Shown in pieces: positions 1 through 9,907 of a DNA stretch of 64,000 nt (the first letter of the stretch is position 1; each line of letters begins with the position of its first letter). The stretch is from ZC4RG19 sp017577565 (GTDB lineage: Bacteria > Actinomycetota > Acidimicrobiia > Acidimicrobiales > VFJN01): positions 17,097 through 81,096 of the forward strand of contig VSCH01000010.1 of assembly GCA_047459075.1 (NCBI GenBank). The letters are read 5' to 3'. A program made the translations under genes and the position numbers. The notes beneath the pieces were generated by a model that had not been told where the DNA came from, made no database searches, and saw only the letters and a list, made by a program, of their open reading frames with translations.

Positions 1-287
1 AGGTCCAGCCGCCGGAACGCCGGGTAGACGGCCACCCGGGCCCCCGGTGCGGGCCGGTGCGAGAAGTCGACGACCTCGCCGTCCACCACGACCAGCTCGA
101 CCTCCGAGTGCGGCACGCCGACCGCCTCGATCAGGTCCTTGACGGTCTGGTGGGGCAGGTGGGGCCGGCGCACCGGGCCGCCCCGCCGGTCGGGCGGCAG
201 GAAGTCCTGCAGCTCGGCGTACAGCCGCAGCTCGACCTCCGCCCCGCCGGCGTCCGGCGGCGCGTCGAGGCCGGGGGCGGCGGCCAC
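1..287 (-). CDS. Mut7-C ubiquitin-domain protein (partial, 3' end cut by window)
   Basis: Only the first 95 codons are in the window. The visible part is a beta-grasp, ubiquitin-like domain with ELRLYAELQDFLPP, then VKDLIEAVGVPHSEVELVVV and a closing VAVYPAF. This is the pattern found at the N-terminus of proteins that carry a C-terminal Mut7-C PIN-like RNase domain with a zinc ribbon. That nuclease part would lie beyond base 1. The GTG start at 287 has AGAGGA 4 nt upstream and lies 8 nt after the stop of the rhomboid gene, so the two are probably co-transcribed. Family assignment rests on the N-terminal domain alone. Confidence 0.7.
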   Translation of the reverse strand, partial: MAAAPGLDAPPDAGGAEVELRLYAELQDFLPPDRRGGPVRRPHLPHQTVKDLIEAVGVPHSEVELVVVDGEVVDFSHRPAPGARVAVYPAFRRLD

Positions 288-295
288 CCGGTCCT

Positions 296-1117
296 CTAGG
301 CGCTCTGGGCGACCACCAGGCATCCGGCGTACAGCGCGCCCGCCCCCGCCAGGCAGATCAGGGTCGGCACCCACCGGTTGCCGAGCCGGGGCCCGAGCTC
401 CCAGAGCACGAGCCCGCCGGCGAGCCCGGCCAGGAGGCCGCCCACGTGGCCGCCCACCGAGATGCGGGGCAGCGTGAAGGTGAGCACCAGGTTGATGACG
501 AGCAGCGTGCCGATGCCGGTCTGGAACGGGTTGATGCCCCGCGACCGCATGGCGACGACCGTGGCGCCCATGAGGCCGAACACGGCGCCCGAGGCGCCCA
601 CGGTGACGGCCTCGTTGTCGAGCACGAGCGTGAGGAACGACCCGCCGAGCAGCGACAGCACGTAGAGGGCGAGGAAGGCGGGCTTCCTGACCGCCGGCTC
701 GAGCAGCAGCCCGAGCTGCCACAGCAGGAACATGTTGAAGCCGACGTGGACCAGGCCGATGTGCAGGAAGCCGGCGGTGACCGGCCGCCACCAGTCGCCG
801 GCGGCGACCGCCGGCCCGTAGAGGGCCCCCTCCGTGCCCCACCGCCCCAGCTCGCCGGCGCCGCCGTCGGAGAGCATGTCGGCGACGAAGATCGCCAGGT
901 TGAGGGCGACGAGGACGGCGGTGACGACCGGGGTGGCGTGCACCGTGCGGGCCGTGACCACCCGCTGGCGACCGCCCCGGGCGCACTCCGGGCAGTGGAA
1001 CCCCACCGACGCCTGGTGCATGCACGCCGGGCAGATCGGCCGGTCGCACCGCTGGCAGATCACCCCGGCCCGGCGGTCGGGGTGGCGGTAGCAGGTCTGC
1101 ACGTCGGTGGTGGCCAC
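296..1117 (-). CDS. Rhomboid family intramembrane serine protease with N-terminal B-box zinc finger
   Basis: 273 aa. Residues 9-45 hold paired Cys/His ligands (CYRHPD, CQRC, CPAC, HCPEC) of a B-box-type zinc finger. The rest is a six-helix rhomboid core. The catalytic serine is S176 in GASG, the partner histidine is H224 in GGHVGG, and the HVGFNM motif supplies N128. Rhomboids cleave single-pass membrane substrates inside the bilayer; the substrate here is unknown. The GTG start at 1117 follows a TAGCCT hexamer by 6 nt with no Shine-Dalgarno sequence, suggesting a leaderless mRNA. The Mut7-C gene follows in the same direction. Confidence 0.9.
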   Translation of the reverse strand: MATTDVQTCYRHPDRRAGVICQRCDRPICPACMHQASVGFHCPECARGGRQRVVTARTVHATPVVTAVLVALNLAIFVADMLSDGGAGELGRWGTEGALYGPAVAAGDWWRPVTAGFLHIGLVHVGFNMFLLWQLGLLLEPAVRKPAFLALYVLSLLGGSFLTLVLDNEAVTVGASGAVFGLMGATVVAMRSRGINPFQTGIGTLLVINLVLTFTLPRISVGGHVGGLLAGLAGGLVLWELGPRLGNRWVPTLICLAGAGALYAGCLVVAQSA

Positions 1118-1123
1118 GGATCG

Positions 1124-1129
1124 AGGCTA
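1124..1129 (-). promoter_or_regulatory. -10 box of a putative leaderless promoter for the rhomboid gene
   Basis: TAGCCT ends 6 nt before the GTG at 1117. No purine-rich ribosome binding site lies between them, so transcription probably starts at or next to the start codon. Confidence 0.45.
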
Positions 1130-1159
1130 GTGCCGGCCGGCTCCGACGCGGTCCGGGGC

Positions 1160-2374
1160 TCAGGCGGCCAGGTCGCCGCCCGTGCCCTCGACCGGCTGGA
1201 GGCGGCGCCGGCCGATCCGGTCCCGCAGCGCCCACTGGGCGCCGAGCCCGGCGAGCGCCAGCGCGCCCGCCGCCCCGAAGCCGCCCCGCTCCCCCGCCAG
1301 CGACACGACGAGGCCGACCATCGAGGCGCCGAGGGCGGTCGACAGGTCGAAGAAGACCGAGAAGGTCCCGACGGCGTGGGTGCGCTCGCTCTCGGGCGCC
1401 GCCGCCATGACCGCGGTGAACAGCGAGGGGTAGAGCAGCGACATGCCGACGGCGAGGGCCACCGCCGCCAGCCAGACGGCGGCCATCGTGCCCCAGGCGG
1501 CGACCAGCCAGATGCCGGCCGTGACCGCGGCGAGGGCGATCGTCGAGCCCCGCCGCCAGCCGAGGCGGTCGGGCAGCCGGGCGCCGACGATGCGGACGAC
1601 GAGGACGAGGCCGGCGTAGAGGCCGAGCACGCCGCCGACGCTCTCCTGGCCGAGGTCCTCGGCGTAGAGGGGCACGAACGACGAGTAGGCGATGAACGGG
1701 ACGAGGCCGAGGAAGAGGATGACCCCCGGCCACACGGCGTCCGGCTGGAGGACGCTCCGCCGGGGCGCGTCGGCGACGGTCCGGCCCCGCGGGATCCAGA
1801 CGGCGGCCACCGCCGCCAGCGCCGAGCACCCCGCGAGCACCACCCACACGGTCGTGAAGCCGTGCTCGACCAGCGCCTCGCCGATCGGCGGGCCGACGGC
1901 CAGGCCGCCGTAGAGGGCGATCGAGAAGTACGACGCCGCCTCGCCCCGCCGGTGGTCGGGGGCCAGGTCCTGGGCCGCGGTGGCGACGCCGACGAACATG
2001 GCGGCCTCGCCGGCCCCGGTCACGAGCCGGGCCAGCACGAGGATCCACAGCTCGGTGGCCGCGGCGTAGAGCAGGATCGACACCGCCACCACCGCGGCGC
2101 CGGCGACGGCGAGGACCCGCCGGCCGTGGCGGTCGCCCATGCGCCCGACCCAGGGCCGCAGCAGCGCGGCGGTCACCGCCATCGAGCCGACGCCGACGCC
2201 GACCGCCAGGCCGTCGCCGTCCAGCTCGCGCTCGATGAAGCGGGGCACGGTGGGCACGAGCGCGCCGATGGCGACGAAGTAGGCGAACGCCGCCAGCATC
2301 ACGACCGCGAACGGCGCGGTCAGCAGGCTCTTGTCGCGCTCGTCGAGCGGTTGCGGGGGGACGTCGTCGAACAC
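1160..2374 (-). CDS. MFS transporter
   Basis: 404 aa, about 12 hydrophobic helices, the usual length for a bacterial major facilitator. The loop after helix 2 carries GRMGDRHGRRVL, the MFS motif A. The N-terminal half contains the drug/proton antiporter-like stretch VTGAGEAAMFVG. The substrate cannot be read from the sequence; the layout resembles multidrug or sugar exporters of the DHA1 type. The start is GTG at 2374. The gene lies 67 bases downstream of glgB on the same strand, so read-through from the glucan genes is possible. Confidence 0.85.
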   Translation of the reverse strand: MFDDVPPQPLDERDKSLLTAPFAVVMLAAFAYFVAIGALVPTVPRFIERELDGDGLAVGVGVGSMAVTAALLRPWVGRMGDRHGRRVLAVAGAAVVAVSILLYAAATELWILVLARLVTGAGEAAMFVGVATAAQDLAPDHRRGEAASYFSIALYGGLAVGPPIGEALVEHGFTTVWVVLAGCSALAAVAAVWIPRGRTVADAPRRSVLQPDAVWPGVILFLGLVPFIAYSSFVPLYAEDLGQESVGGVLGLYAGLVLVVRIVGARLPDRLGWRRGSTIALAAVTAGIWLVAAWGTMAAVWLAAVALAVGMSLLYPSLFTAVMAAAPESERTHAVGTFSVFFDLSTALGASMVGLVVSLAGERGGFGAAGALALAGLGAQWALRDRIGRRRLQPVEGTGGDLAA

Positions 2375-2441
2375 AGCGGGCGCCAGCCTGCCACCGGGCG
2401 GGACCTGCGCACCATGTGGGACCGCCGCGGGCCCCGGCCCG

Positions 2442-4646
2442 TCAGCGACCGGCGGGCACGAGCCAGCGCATCGCGAGCGGCGGCAGGGTGAGCACCGCCG
2501 AGTCGGGCTGGCCCTGCCAGGGCGTGCCGTCGGTCGTGACCTCGGGCTGCACGACGCCGCTGCCGCCCCAGCGCTCCTCGTCGGTGTTGAGCACGTCGAC
2601 CCAGCGGCCGCCCACCGGCAGGCCCAGGCGGTAGCCGTGGCGGGGCACCGGCGTCAGGTTGGCCACGCAGGCGACGACGCCGCCCCCGCCGGGCCGGGCG
2701 CCGGCGGCCGGCCCTTCCGGGCCCGAGCGCAGGAAGGCGTAGACCGAGTGCTCGCGGTCGTCGGCGTCGAGCCAGGCGAAGCCGGCCGGCGTCGTGTCGC
2801 CGGTCCACAGCGCGGGGTGCTCGACCTCCAGCCGGTTCAGCTCCCGCAGCAGGTCGCGCACGCCGGCGTGCATCGGGTCGGCGAGCAGGAACCAGTCGAT
2901 CTCCCGGTCGTGGCTCCACTCCCGCTCCTGGGCCATCTCGGCGCCCATGAACAGCAGCTGCTTGCCGGGGTGGGACCACATCCAGGCGTACAGGGCCCGC
3001 AGGTTGGCGAAGCGCTGCCAGCGGTCCCCGGGCATCTTGCCGAGCAGCGAGCCCTTCATGTGCACGACCTCGTCGTGGCTGAGGGGCAGCACGAAGTTCT
3101 CGCTCCAGGCGTAGGTCAGCCCGAAGGTCAGCAGGTCGTGGTGCCACTTGCGGTGCACGGGCTCCGTCGAGAAGTAGCGGAGCGTGTCGTGCATCCAGCC
3201 CATGTTCCACTTCTGGCTGAACCCCAGCCCGCCGGCGTCGACCGGCCGGGACACGCCGCCCCAGGCCGTCGACTCCTCCGCGACCGTCAGCACGCCGGGC
3301 AGGTCGCGGTGCAGGACGGTGTTCAGCTCCTGCAGGAAGGCGATGGCCTCCAGGTTCTCCCGCCCGCCGAACCGGTTGGGCACCCACTCGCCCTCCCGCC
3401 GGGAGTAGTCGAGGTAGAGCATCGAGGCGACGGCGTCGACCCGCAGGCCGTCGACGTGCATCTCCTCCAGCCAGAAGCGGGCGCTGGCGACGAGGAAGTT
3501 GCGCACCTCGTTGCGCCCGTAGTTGAACACCAGCGTGCCCCAGTCGGGGTGGTGCCCCTGGCGGGGGTCCTCGTGCTCGTAGAGCGCCGTGCCGTCGAAC
3601 CGGGCCAGCGCCCACGCGTCCCGGGGGAAGTGGGCGGGCACCCAGTCGATGATCACGCCGACGCCCCGCTGGTGGAGGCGGTCGACGAGGGCCCGGAACC
3701 CGTCGGGGTCGCCGTGGCGGGCGGTCGGCGCGAAGTAGCTCGTGACCTGGTAGCCCCACGACGGCACGTAGGGGTGCTCGGTGGGCGGCAGCAGCTCGAC
3801 GTGGGTGAAGCCCAGGTCGGTGACGTGGTCGGCCAGCTTGTCGGCCAGCTCCTCGTAGGTGGGCAGGCGCCCGTCGGGGTGGCGCATCCACGAGCCGAGG
3901 TGGACCTCGTAGACCGCCATGCGCTCGTCCCACGGCCGCGAGGCCGCCCGCCGGGCCATCCACTCGTCGTCGCCCCAGGTGTACGAGGAGCGGAACACGA
4001 CGCTGGCGTTGGCCGGCGGCACCTCGGTGGCCCGGGCCAGCGGGTCGGCCCGCAGCGTCGTCGACCCGTCGGCGCCGACGACCTCGAACTTGTAGCGGTG
4101 GCCGGGGCGGGCCTCGGGCACGAAGATCTCCCACACCCCGGAGGCGCCGAGGGCCCGCATCGGGTGGGCGCGGCCGTCCCACCCGTTCCAGTCGCCGACC
4201 ACCCGCACGGCCCGGGCGTTGGGCGCCCACACGGCGAAGGCCGTGCCCTCGACGTCCTGGTGGACGCGGTGGTTGGCGCCCAGCACGGTCCACAGGCGCT
4301 GGTGGCGGCCCTCGCCGATGAGGTGGAGGTCGAGCTCGCCCAGCGTCGGCCAGAACGACCAGGGCTCGACCACCGTGTGCGTGCCGCCGCCCTCCCACTC
4401 GTAGGTCACCCGGTACCCCGGGGCCGGGGCGCCGGCCAGGCGGACCTCGAAGACGCCGGCGTCGTGGACCCGGCGCATGGGGCGGCCGTCGAGGGTGGCC
4501 GCCGAGGCGCCGGGCCGCCACGCCCGCACGACGACGCCCTCGCCGTCCCGATGGACGCCGAGGACCTGGTGGGGGTCCCGGCAGGTGCCGGAGACCAGCG
4601 CGTGGACGGCGGCGGCCACCTGGCCCCCGTGGTCGGTGGCGGTCAC
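2442..4646 (-). CDS. glgB: 1,4-alpha-glucan branching enzyme
   Basis: 734 aa, close to E. coli GlgB (728). It transfers alpha-1,4 chain segments to alpha-1,6 branch points. An N-terminal CBM48-like region (about 25-230) precedes the GH13 barrel. The catalytic triad is visible as D404 (RVDAV), E457 (TVAEES) and D525 (SHDEV), within one residue of the E. coli numbering. The start is GTG at 4646: GTG overlaps the TGA of the maltokinase gene as GTGA, so the two are translationally coupled. The open frame continues far upstream, but there it only shadows maltokinase. It acts on the linear maltose-1-phosphate-derived glucan made by the nearby GlgE. Confidence 0.96.
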   Translation of the reverse strand: MTATDHGGQVAAAVHALVSGTCRDPHQVLGVHRDGEGVVVRAWRPGASAATLDGRPMRRVHDAGVFEVRLAGAPAPGYRVTYEWEGGGTHTVVEPWSFWPTLGELDLHLIGEGRHQRLWTVLGANHRVHQDVEGTAFAVWAPNARAVRVVGDWNGWDGRAHPMRALGASGVWEIFVPEARPGHRYKFEVVGADGSTTLRADPLARATEVPPANASVVFRSSYTWGDDEWMARRAASRPWDERMAVYEVHLGSWMRHPDGRLPTYEELADKLADHVTDLGFTHVELLPPTEHPYVPSWGYQVTSYFAPTARHGDPDGFRALVDRLHQRGVGVIIDWVPAHFPRDAWALARFDGTALYEHEDPRQGHHPDWGTLVFNYGRNEVRNFLVASARFWLEEMHVDGLRVDAVASMLYLDYSRREGEWVPNRFGGRENLEAIAFLQELNTVLHRDLPGVLTVAEESTAWGGVSRPVDAGGLGFSQKWNMGWMHDTLRYFSTEPVHRKWHHDLLTFGLTYAWSENFVLPLSHDEVVHMKGSLLGKMPGDRWQRFANLRALYAWMWSHPGKQLLFMGAEMAQEREWSHDREIDWFLLADPMHAGVRDLLRELNRLEVEHPALWTGDTTPAGFAWLDADDREHSVYAFLRSGPEGPAAGARPGGGGVVACVANLTPVPRHGYRLGLPVGGRWVDVLNTDEERWGGSGVVQPEVTTDGTPWQGQPDSAVLTLPPLAMRWLVPAGR

Positions 4647-6007
4647 GGCGTCGGGCTGAGCGCCCGCTGCACGGCGGACGCGGGGATGTCGACCATGTCC
4701 GGGCGGTGCGCCAGCTCGTAGAGCACCTCGTAGACGGCCTTGTCCAGGGCGAAGGCCCGCAGCACGTCCTCCCGGTCCCGGTGGCTGGCCGGCAGCAGGC
4801 CCTCGACGCCCTCGACGCTGTGGTAGCCGTCGAGGAACGCCTCGACGGCCCGGGCCTCCCAGGCGGAGGCCAGGTCGACCAGCTCGATGTCCATGTCGCG
4901 GCCCCGCTCGGCCAGCGCGGTGCGGGCGGCGTAGTGGAACGACCGCACCATCCCGGCCACGTCCCGCAGCGGCGAGGACACGACCGTCCGCTCGCTCGGC
5001 GGGCGGGCGGGCTCGCCCTCGAAGTCGAGGACGAACCAGCCGGCGTCGGCGAGCAGGAACTGGCCGAGGTGCAGGTCGCCGTGGATGCGGAAGGCCGGGC
5101 CCGGGTCCTCGACGGCGAGCAGCTCCCGCAGCGTCGCCTCGACCGCCGCGGTGTCGATGAGCGACCGGGGGGAGACCCGCTCGCCGCCCAGGTCGACCTC
5201 CCCGCTGGGCACCCGGGCGAGCTGGGCCCGGAAGCCGTCGAGCCAGGCCGCGGGGTCGCCCTCGGTCGTGCCGAAGGCGTCGGCCATGGCCACGTGCAGG
5301 CGCCCGGTGACCACGCCGAGCGCGTGGGCCTCGGGCCGGAAGTCGCCGCCCGCGTCCTCGGGCGCGAGCCGGTTCCCGAGCATGTCCCGCAGCGACGTGT
5401 GGGCCAGGTCCCAGCCGTCGGTCGAGCCCAGGAGGTACTGGCGCACGACGGCGAGGTCGGCGTTGCCGTGGCGCAGCTCGGCCAGCTGGGGGACGACGTG
5501 GGGGAAGCCCCGGTCGCCGAGGATCCGTGTGATCTCCACGTCGGGGTTGGGCTCGTCGTGGACCCGGCGGAAGAGCTTCAGGATGAGCCGCTCGTCGTAG
5601 ACGATCGAGGTGTTCGACTGCTCGACCGGCAGCGGCCGGGCCATCTCGGCCGACTCGTCCGGCGCCACCCTGGCCAGCACCTCGAGCGCCAGCTCGGGGT
5701 CGACCAGGGCGTCGTAGAACACCCACCCGTCGGCCTCGCCCACCGTCGAGCGCTCCTTGCCCTGCAGGAAGTCGAGGTCGCAGGGTGCGGGGCGGCCGCC
5801 GAGCACGACCTGGTAGACGGCGGTGCCGCCGTCGGCGTGGGTGGCCTCGACGAGCAGCCACGCCAGCACGGTGTCGCCCTGACGGACGTCCAGGGGCGTG
5901 ATCCGCACGTCCCGGGGCGGGTCCTGGCCGGCGAACCACCGCTGCCGGGGCAGGTACGCCACCAGGAAGGGGGCCAACGTCTCGGACAGGTCGTCGAGGT
6001 GTGGCAC
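4643..6007 (-). CDS. mak: Maltokinase
   Basis: 454 aa, the usual size of free-standing Mak (Pep2). It makes maltose-1-phosphate from maltose and ATP, the donor for GlgE. The N-terminal cap (about 1-130) contains the family hallmark LPRQRWFAG. The kinase core has K144 in LILKLFR, the catalytic loop HGDLHLGQ (D311, Q316) and the metal-binding DFEGEP (D328). Start GTG at 6007; no strong ribosome binding site is visible. It overlaps glgB by 4 bases. In many Actinobacteria mak is fused or adjacent to treS; here treS is 2 kb upstream on the same strand with two other genes between. Confidence 0.93.
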   Translation of the reverse strand: MPHLDDLSETLAPFLVAYLPRQRWFAGQDPPRDVRITPLDVRQGDTVLAWLLVEATHADGGTAVYQVVLGGRPAPCDLDFLQGKERSTVGEADGWVFYDALVDPELALEVLARVAPDESAEMARPLPVEQSNTSIVYDERLILKLFRRVHDEPNPDVEITRILGDRGFPHVVPQLAELRHGNADLAVVRQYLLGSTDGWDLAHTSLRDMLGNRLAPEDAGGDFRPEAHALGVVTGRLHVAMADAFGTTEGDPAAWLDGFRAQLARVPSGEVDLGGERVSPRSLIDTAAVEATLRELLAVEDPGPAFRIHGDLHLGQFLLADAGWFVLDFEGEPARPPSERTVVSSPLRDVAGMVRSFHYAARTALAERGRDMDIELVDLASAWEARAVEAFLDGYHSVEGVEGLLPASHRDREDVLRAFALDKAVYEVLYELAHRPDMVDIPASAVQRALSPTP

Positions 6008-6093
6008 GACACCTGCCTAGCACTCCCGGCGGCCCGAGCCGACGGTTCCCCCGCCCCGGGCGGGTGACCAGCGCCGACCCGCCACCCGCCGGC

Positions 6094-6681
6094 TCACCCC
6101 GGCGAGGGCTCGGCGGCCGGCTCCGCCGCGGACTCGCGCAGCGACACCGGGTGGTGGGCGGGGCGCCAGTCGACCGAGGTCGTCCGCCGGTGCACCTCGG
6201 CATCGATGCGGCGTGCCACGTCCTCGACGAACGAGGTGAGCGACTGGCGGGCCAGCCGGCGCCCGATGAGGCCGTCGCCGAAGCGCCCGACGGGGCCGAG
6301 GGGCACCGTGTAGGTGCCGGCGACCATGAGCAGCGTCGAGCCGCCGTCGGCCGGGCTGGCCGTCAGGTGCCCCTCGAAGACCGGGAACAGCCGGTCCCGT
6401 CCGGTGGCGCGCCAGTGCAGCGGCAGCGACAGGATGGCGTCGGTCACGTGCGGCGACCCGATCGTGATCTCGACCGCCTGGCGGACGGCGCCACCGCCGC
6501 CCAGCTCGACGCCCAGGGACGACCGGAAGCGGCGGGCCGCCCGGTCCTCGGGCGTCACGATCTCGGCCACCATCGCGCCGGGGTCGTCGGCCAGGACCTC
6601 GCGGACCTGCTCGAACGGGGCCGACATCGTGGTGGATGCTTCGATGGCGCGCTTCACCGGGGCCAGTGTGGCGATCGCCAC
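6094..6681 (-). CDS. SRPBCC (START/Bet v 1-like) family protein
   Basis: 195 aa. It shows the alternating strand pattern of a helix-grip fold, with a start-like opening (STTMSAPFEQVREVLADD) and a C-terminal helix (SLTSFVEDVARRIDAEV). Such proteins bind hydrophobic ligands or act as cyclases; no ligand can be named here. The last 20 residues are Ala/Pro/Glu-rich and probably disordered. The start GTG at 6681 is weakly supported; an internal ATG at MSAPFEQ is an alternative. It sits between maltokinase and a histidine kinase on the same strand, with 22 bases to the latter. A direct role in glucan metabolism is not evident. Confidence 0.7.
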   Translation of the reverse strand: MAIATLAPVKRAIEASTTMSAPFEQVREVLADDPGAMVAEIVTPEDRAARRFRSSLGVELGGGGAVRQAVEITIGSPHVTDAILSLPLHWRATGRDRLFPVFEGHLTASPADGGSTLLMVAGTYTVPLGPVGRFGDGLIGRRLARQSLTSFVEDVARRIDAEVHRRTTSVDWRPAHHPVSLRESAAEPAAEPSPG

Positions 6682-6703
6682 GGCCGCCCGGTAGGGCCGA
6701 AGG

Positions 6704-7852
<1,149 letters not shown>

Positions 7853-7858
7853 GGGGCC

Positions 7859-7864
7859 AGGGTA
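7859..7864 (-). promoter_or_regulatory. -10 box of a putative leaderless promoter for the histidine kinase
   Basis: TACCCT followed by six bases (GGCCCC) and the GTG at 7852. If real, the kinase gene has its own promoter, independent of treS. Confidence 0.4.
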
Positions 7865-7934
7865 CGGCGGCGGCGCCGGCGGGACCGCACCCGGGCGCGG
7901 CGGCGGCCGCCCACCGGCCGCCGCCGGGGGCGGC

Positions 7935-9620
<1,686 letters not shown>

Positions 9621-9698
9621 CGCGCACAGAGTTGCACACGCGAGCGACCACGGGTGCCGCCGGTCCCGCCGCCGCGGCGGGCGGTTTCGGCCGGTGGG

Positions 9699-9866
9699 CT
9701 AGCCGAGCAGCAGCACGAGGCCGATCGCGGCAAGGACGACGATCGCCACGACCAACCCGATGACGAGCGGGGTGCTCGAGCGCTCGGGCGGGGCCTGCCC
9801 CTCCTCCACGTAGGCCCGGAACATGGCCGTGTTCGCGCCCGGGTCGTCGAGTTCGTCGGGTGCCAT
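9699..9866 (-). CDS. Small tail-anchored membrane protein
   Basis: 55 aa. An acidic N-terminal half (MAPDELDDPGANTAMFRAYV) is followed by one strongly hydrophobic helix (residues 34-54, IGLVVAIVVLAAIGLVLLLG) ending at the stop, so the protein is probably C-terminally anchored with its N-terminus in the cytoplasm. No family is recognised. It lies between the sulfatase and treS on their strand. An alternative ATG at 9875 adds MPA; neither start has a clear ribosome binding site. GC-rich DNA rarely gives such a clean amphipathic-then-hydrophobic pattern by chance, which supports it as real. Confidence 0.55.
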   Translation of the reverse strand: MAPDELDDPGANTAMFRAYVEEGQAPPERSSTPLVIGLVVAIVVLAAIGLVLLLG

Positions 9867-9907
9867 GGCGGGCATGGTACGCAACCCGGCCGACCGCGCG
9901 GTGGCTC

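Noticed and set aside
446..4721. Very long plus-strand open frames (446-2491 and 2331-4721) opposite the MFS and glgB genes
   Set aside because: They are His/Arg/Pro/Gly-rich with no domain pattern and mirror the real minus-strand genes; open antisense frames are usual in 75% GC DNA.
9650..9700. GC-rich palindrome (CCGCCGCGGCGG) followed by TTT between treS and the small membrane protein as a terminator
   Set aside because: The T run is on the plus strand, where no gene ends, and such GC palindromes are frequent by chance here.
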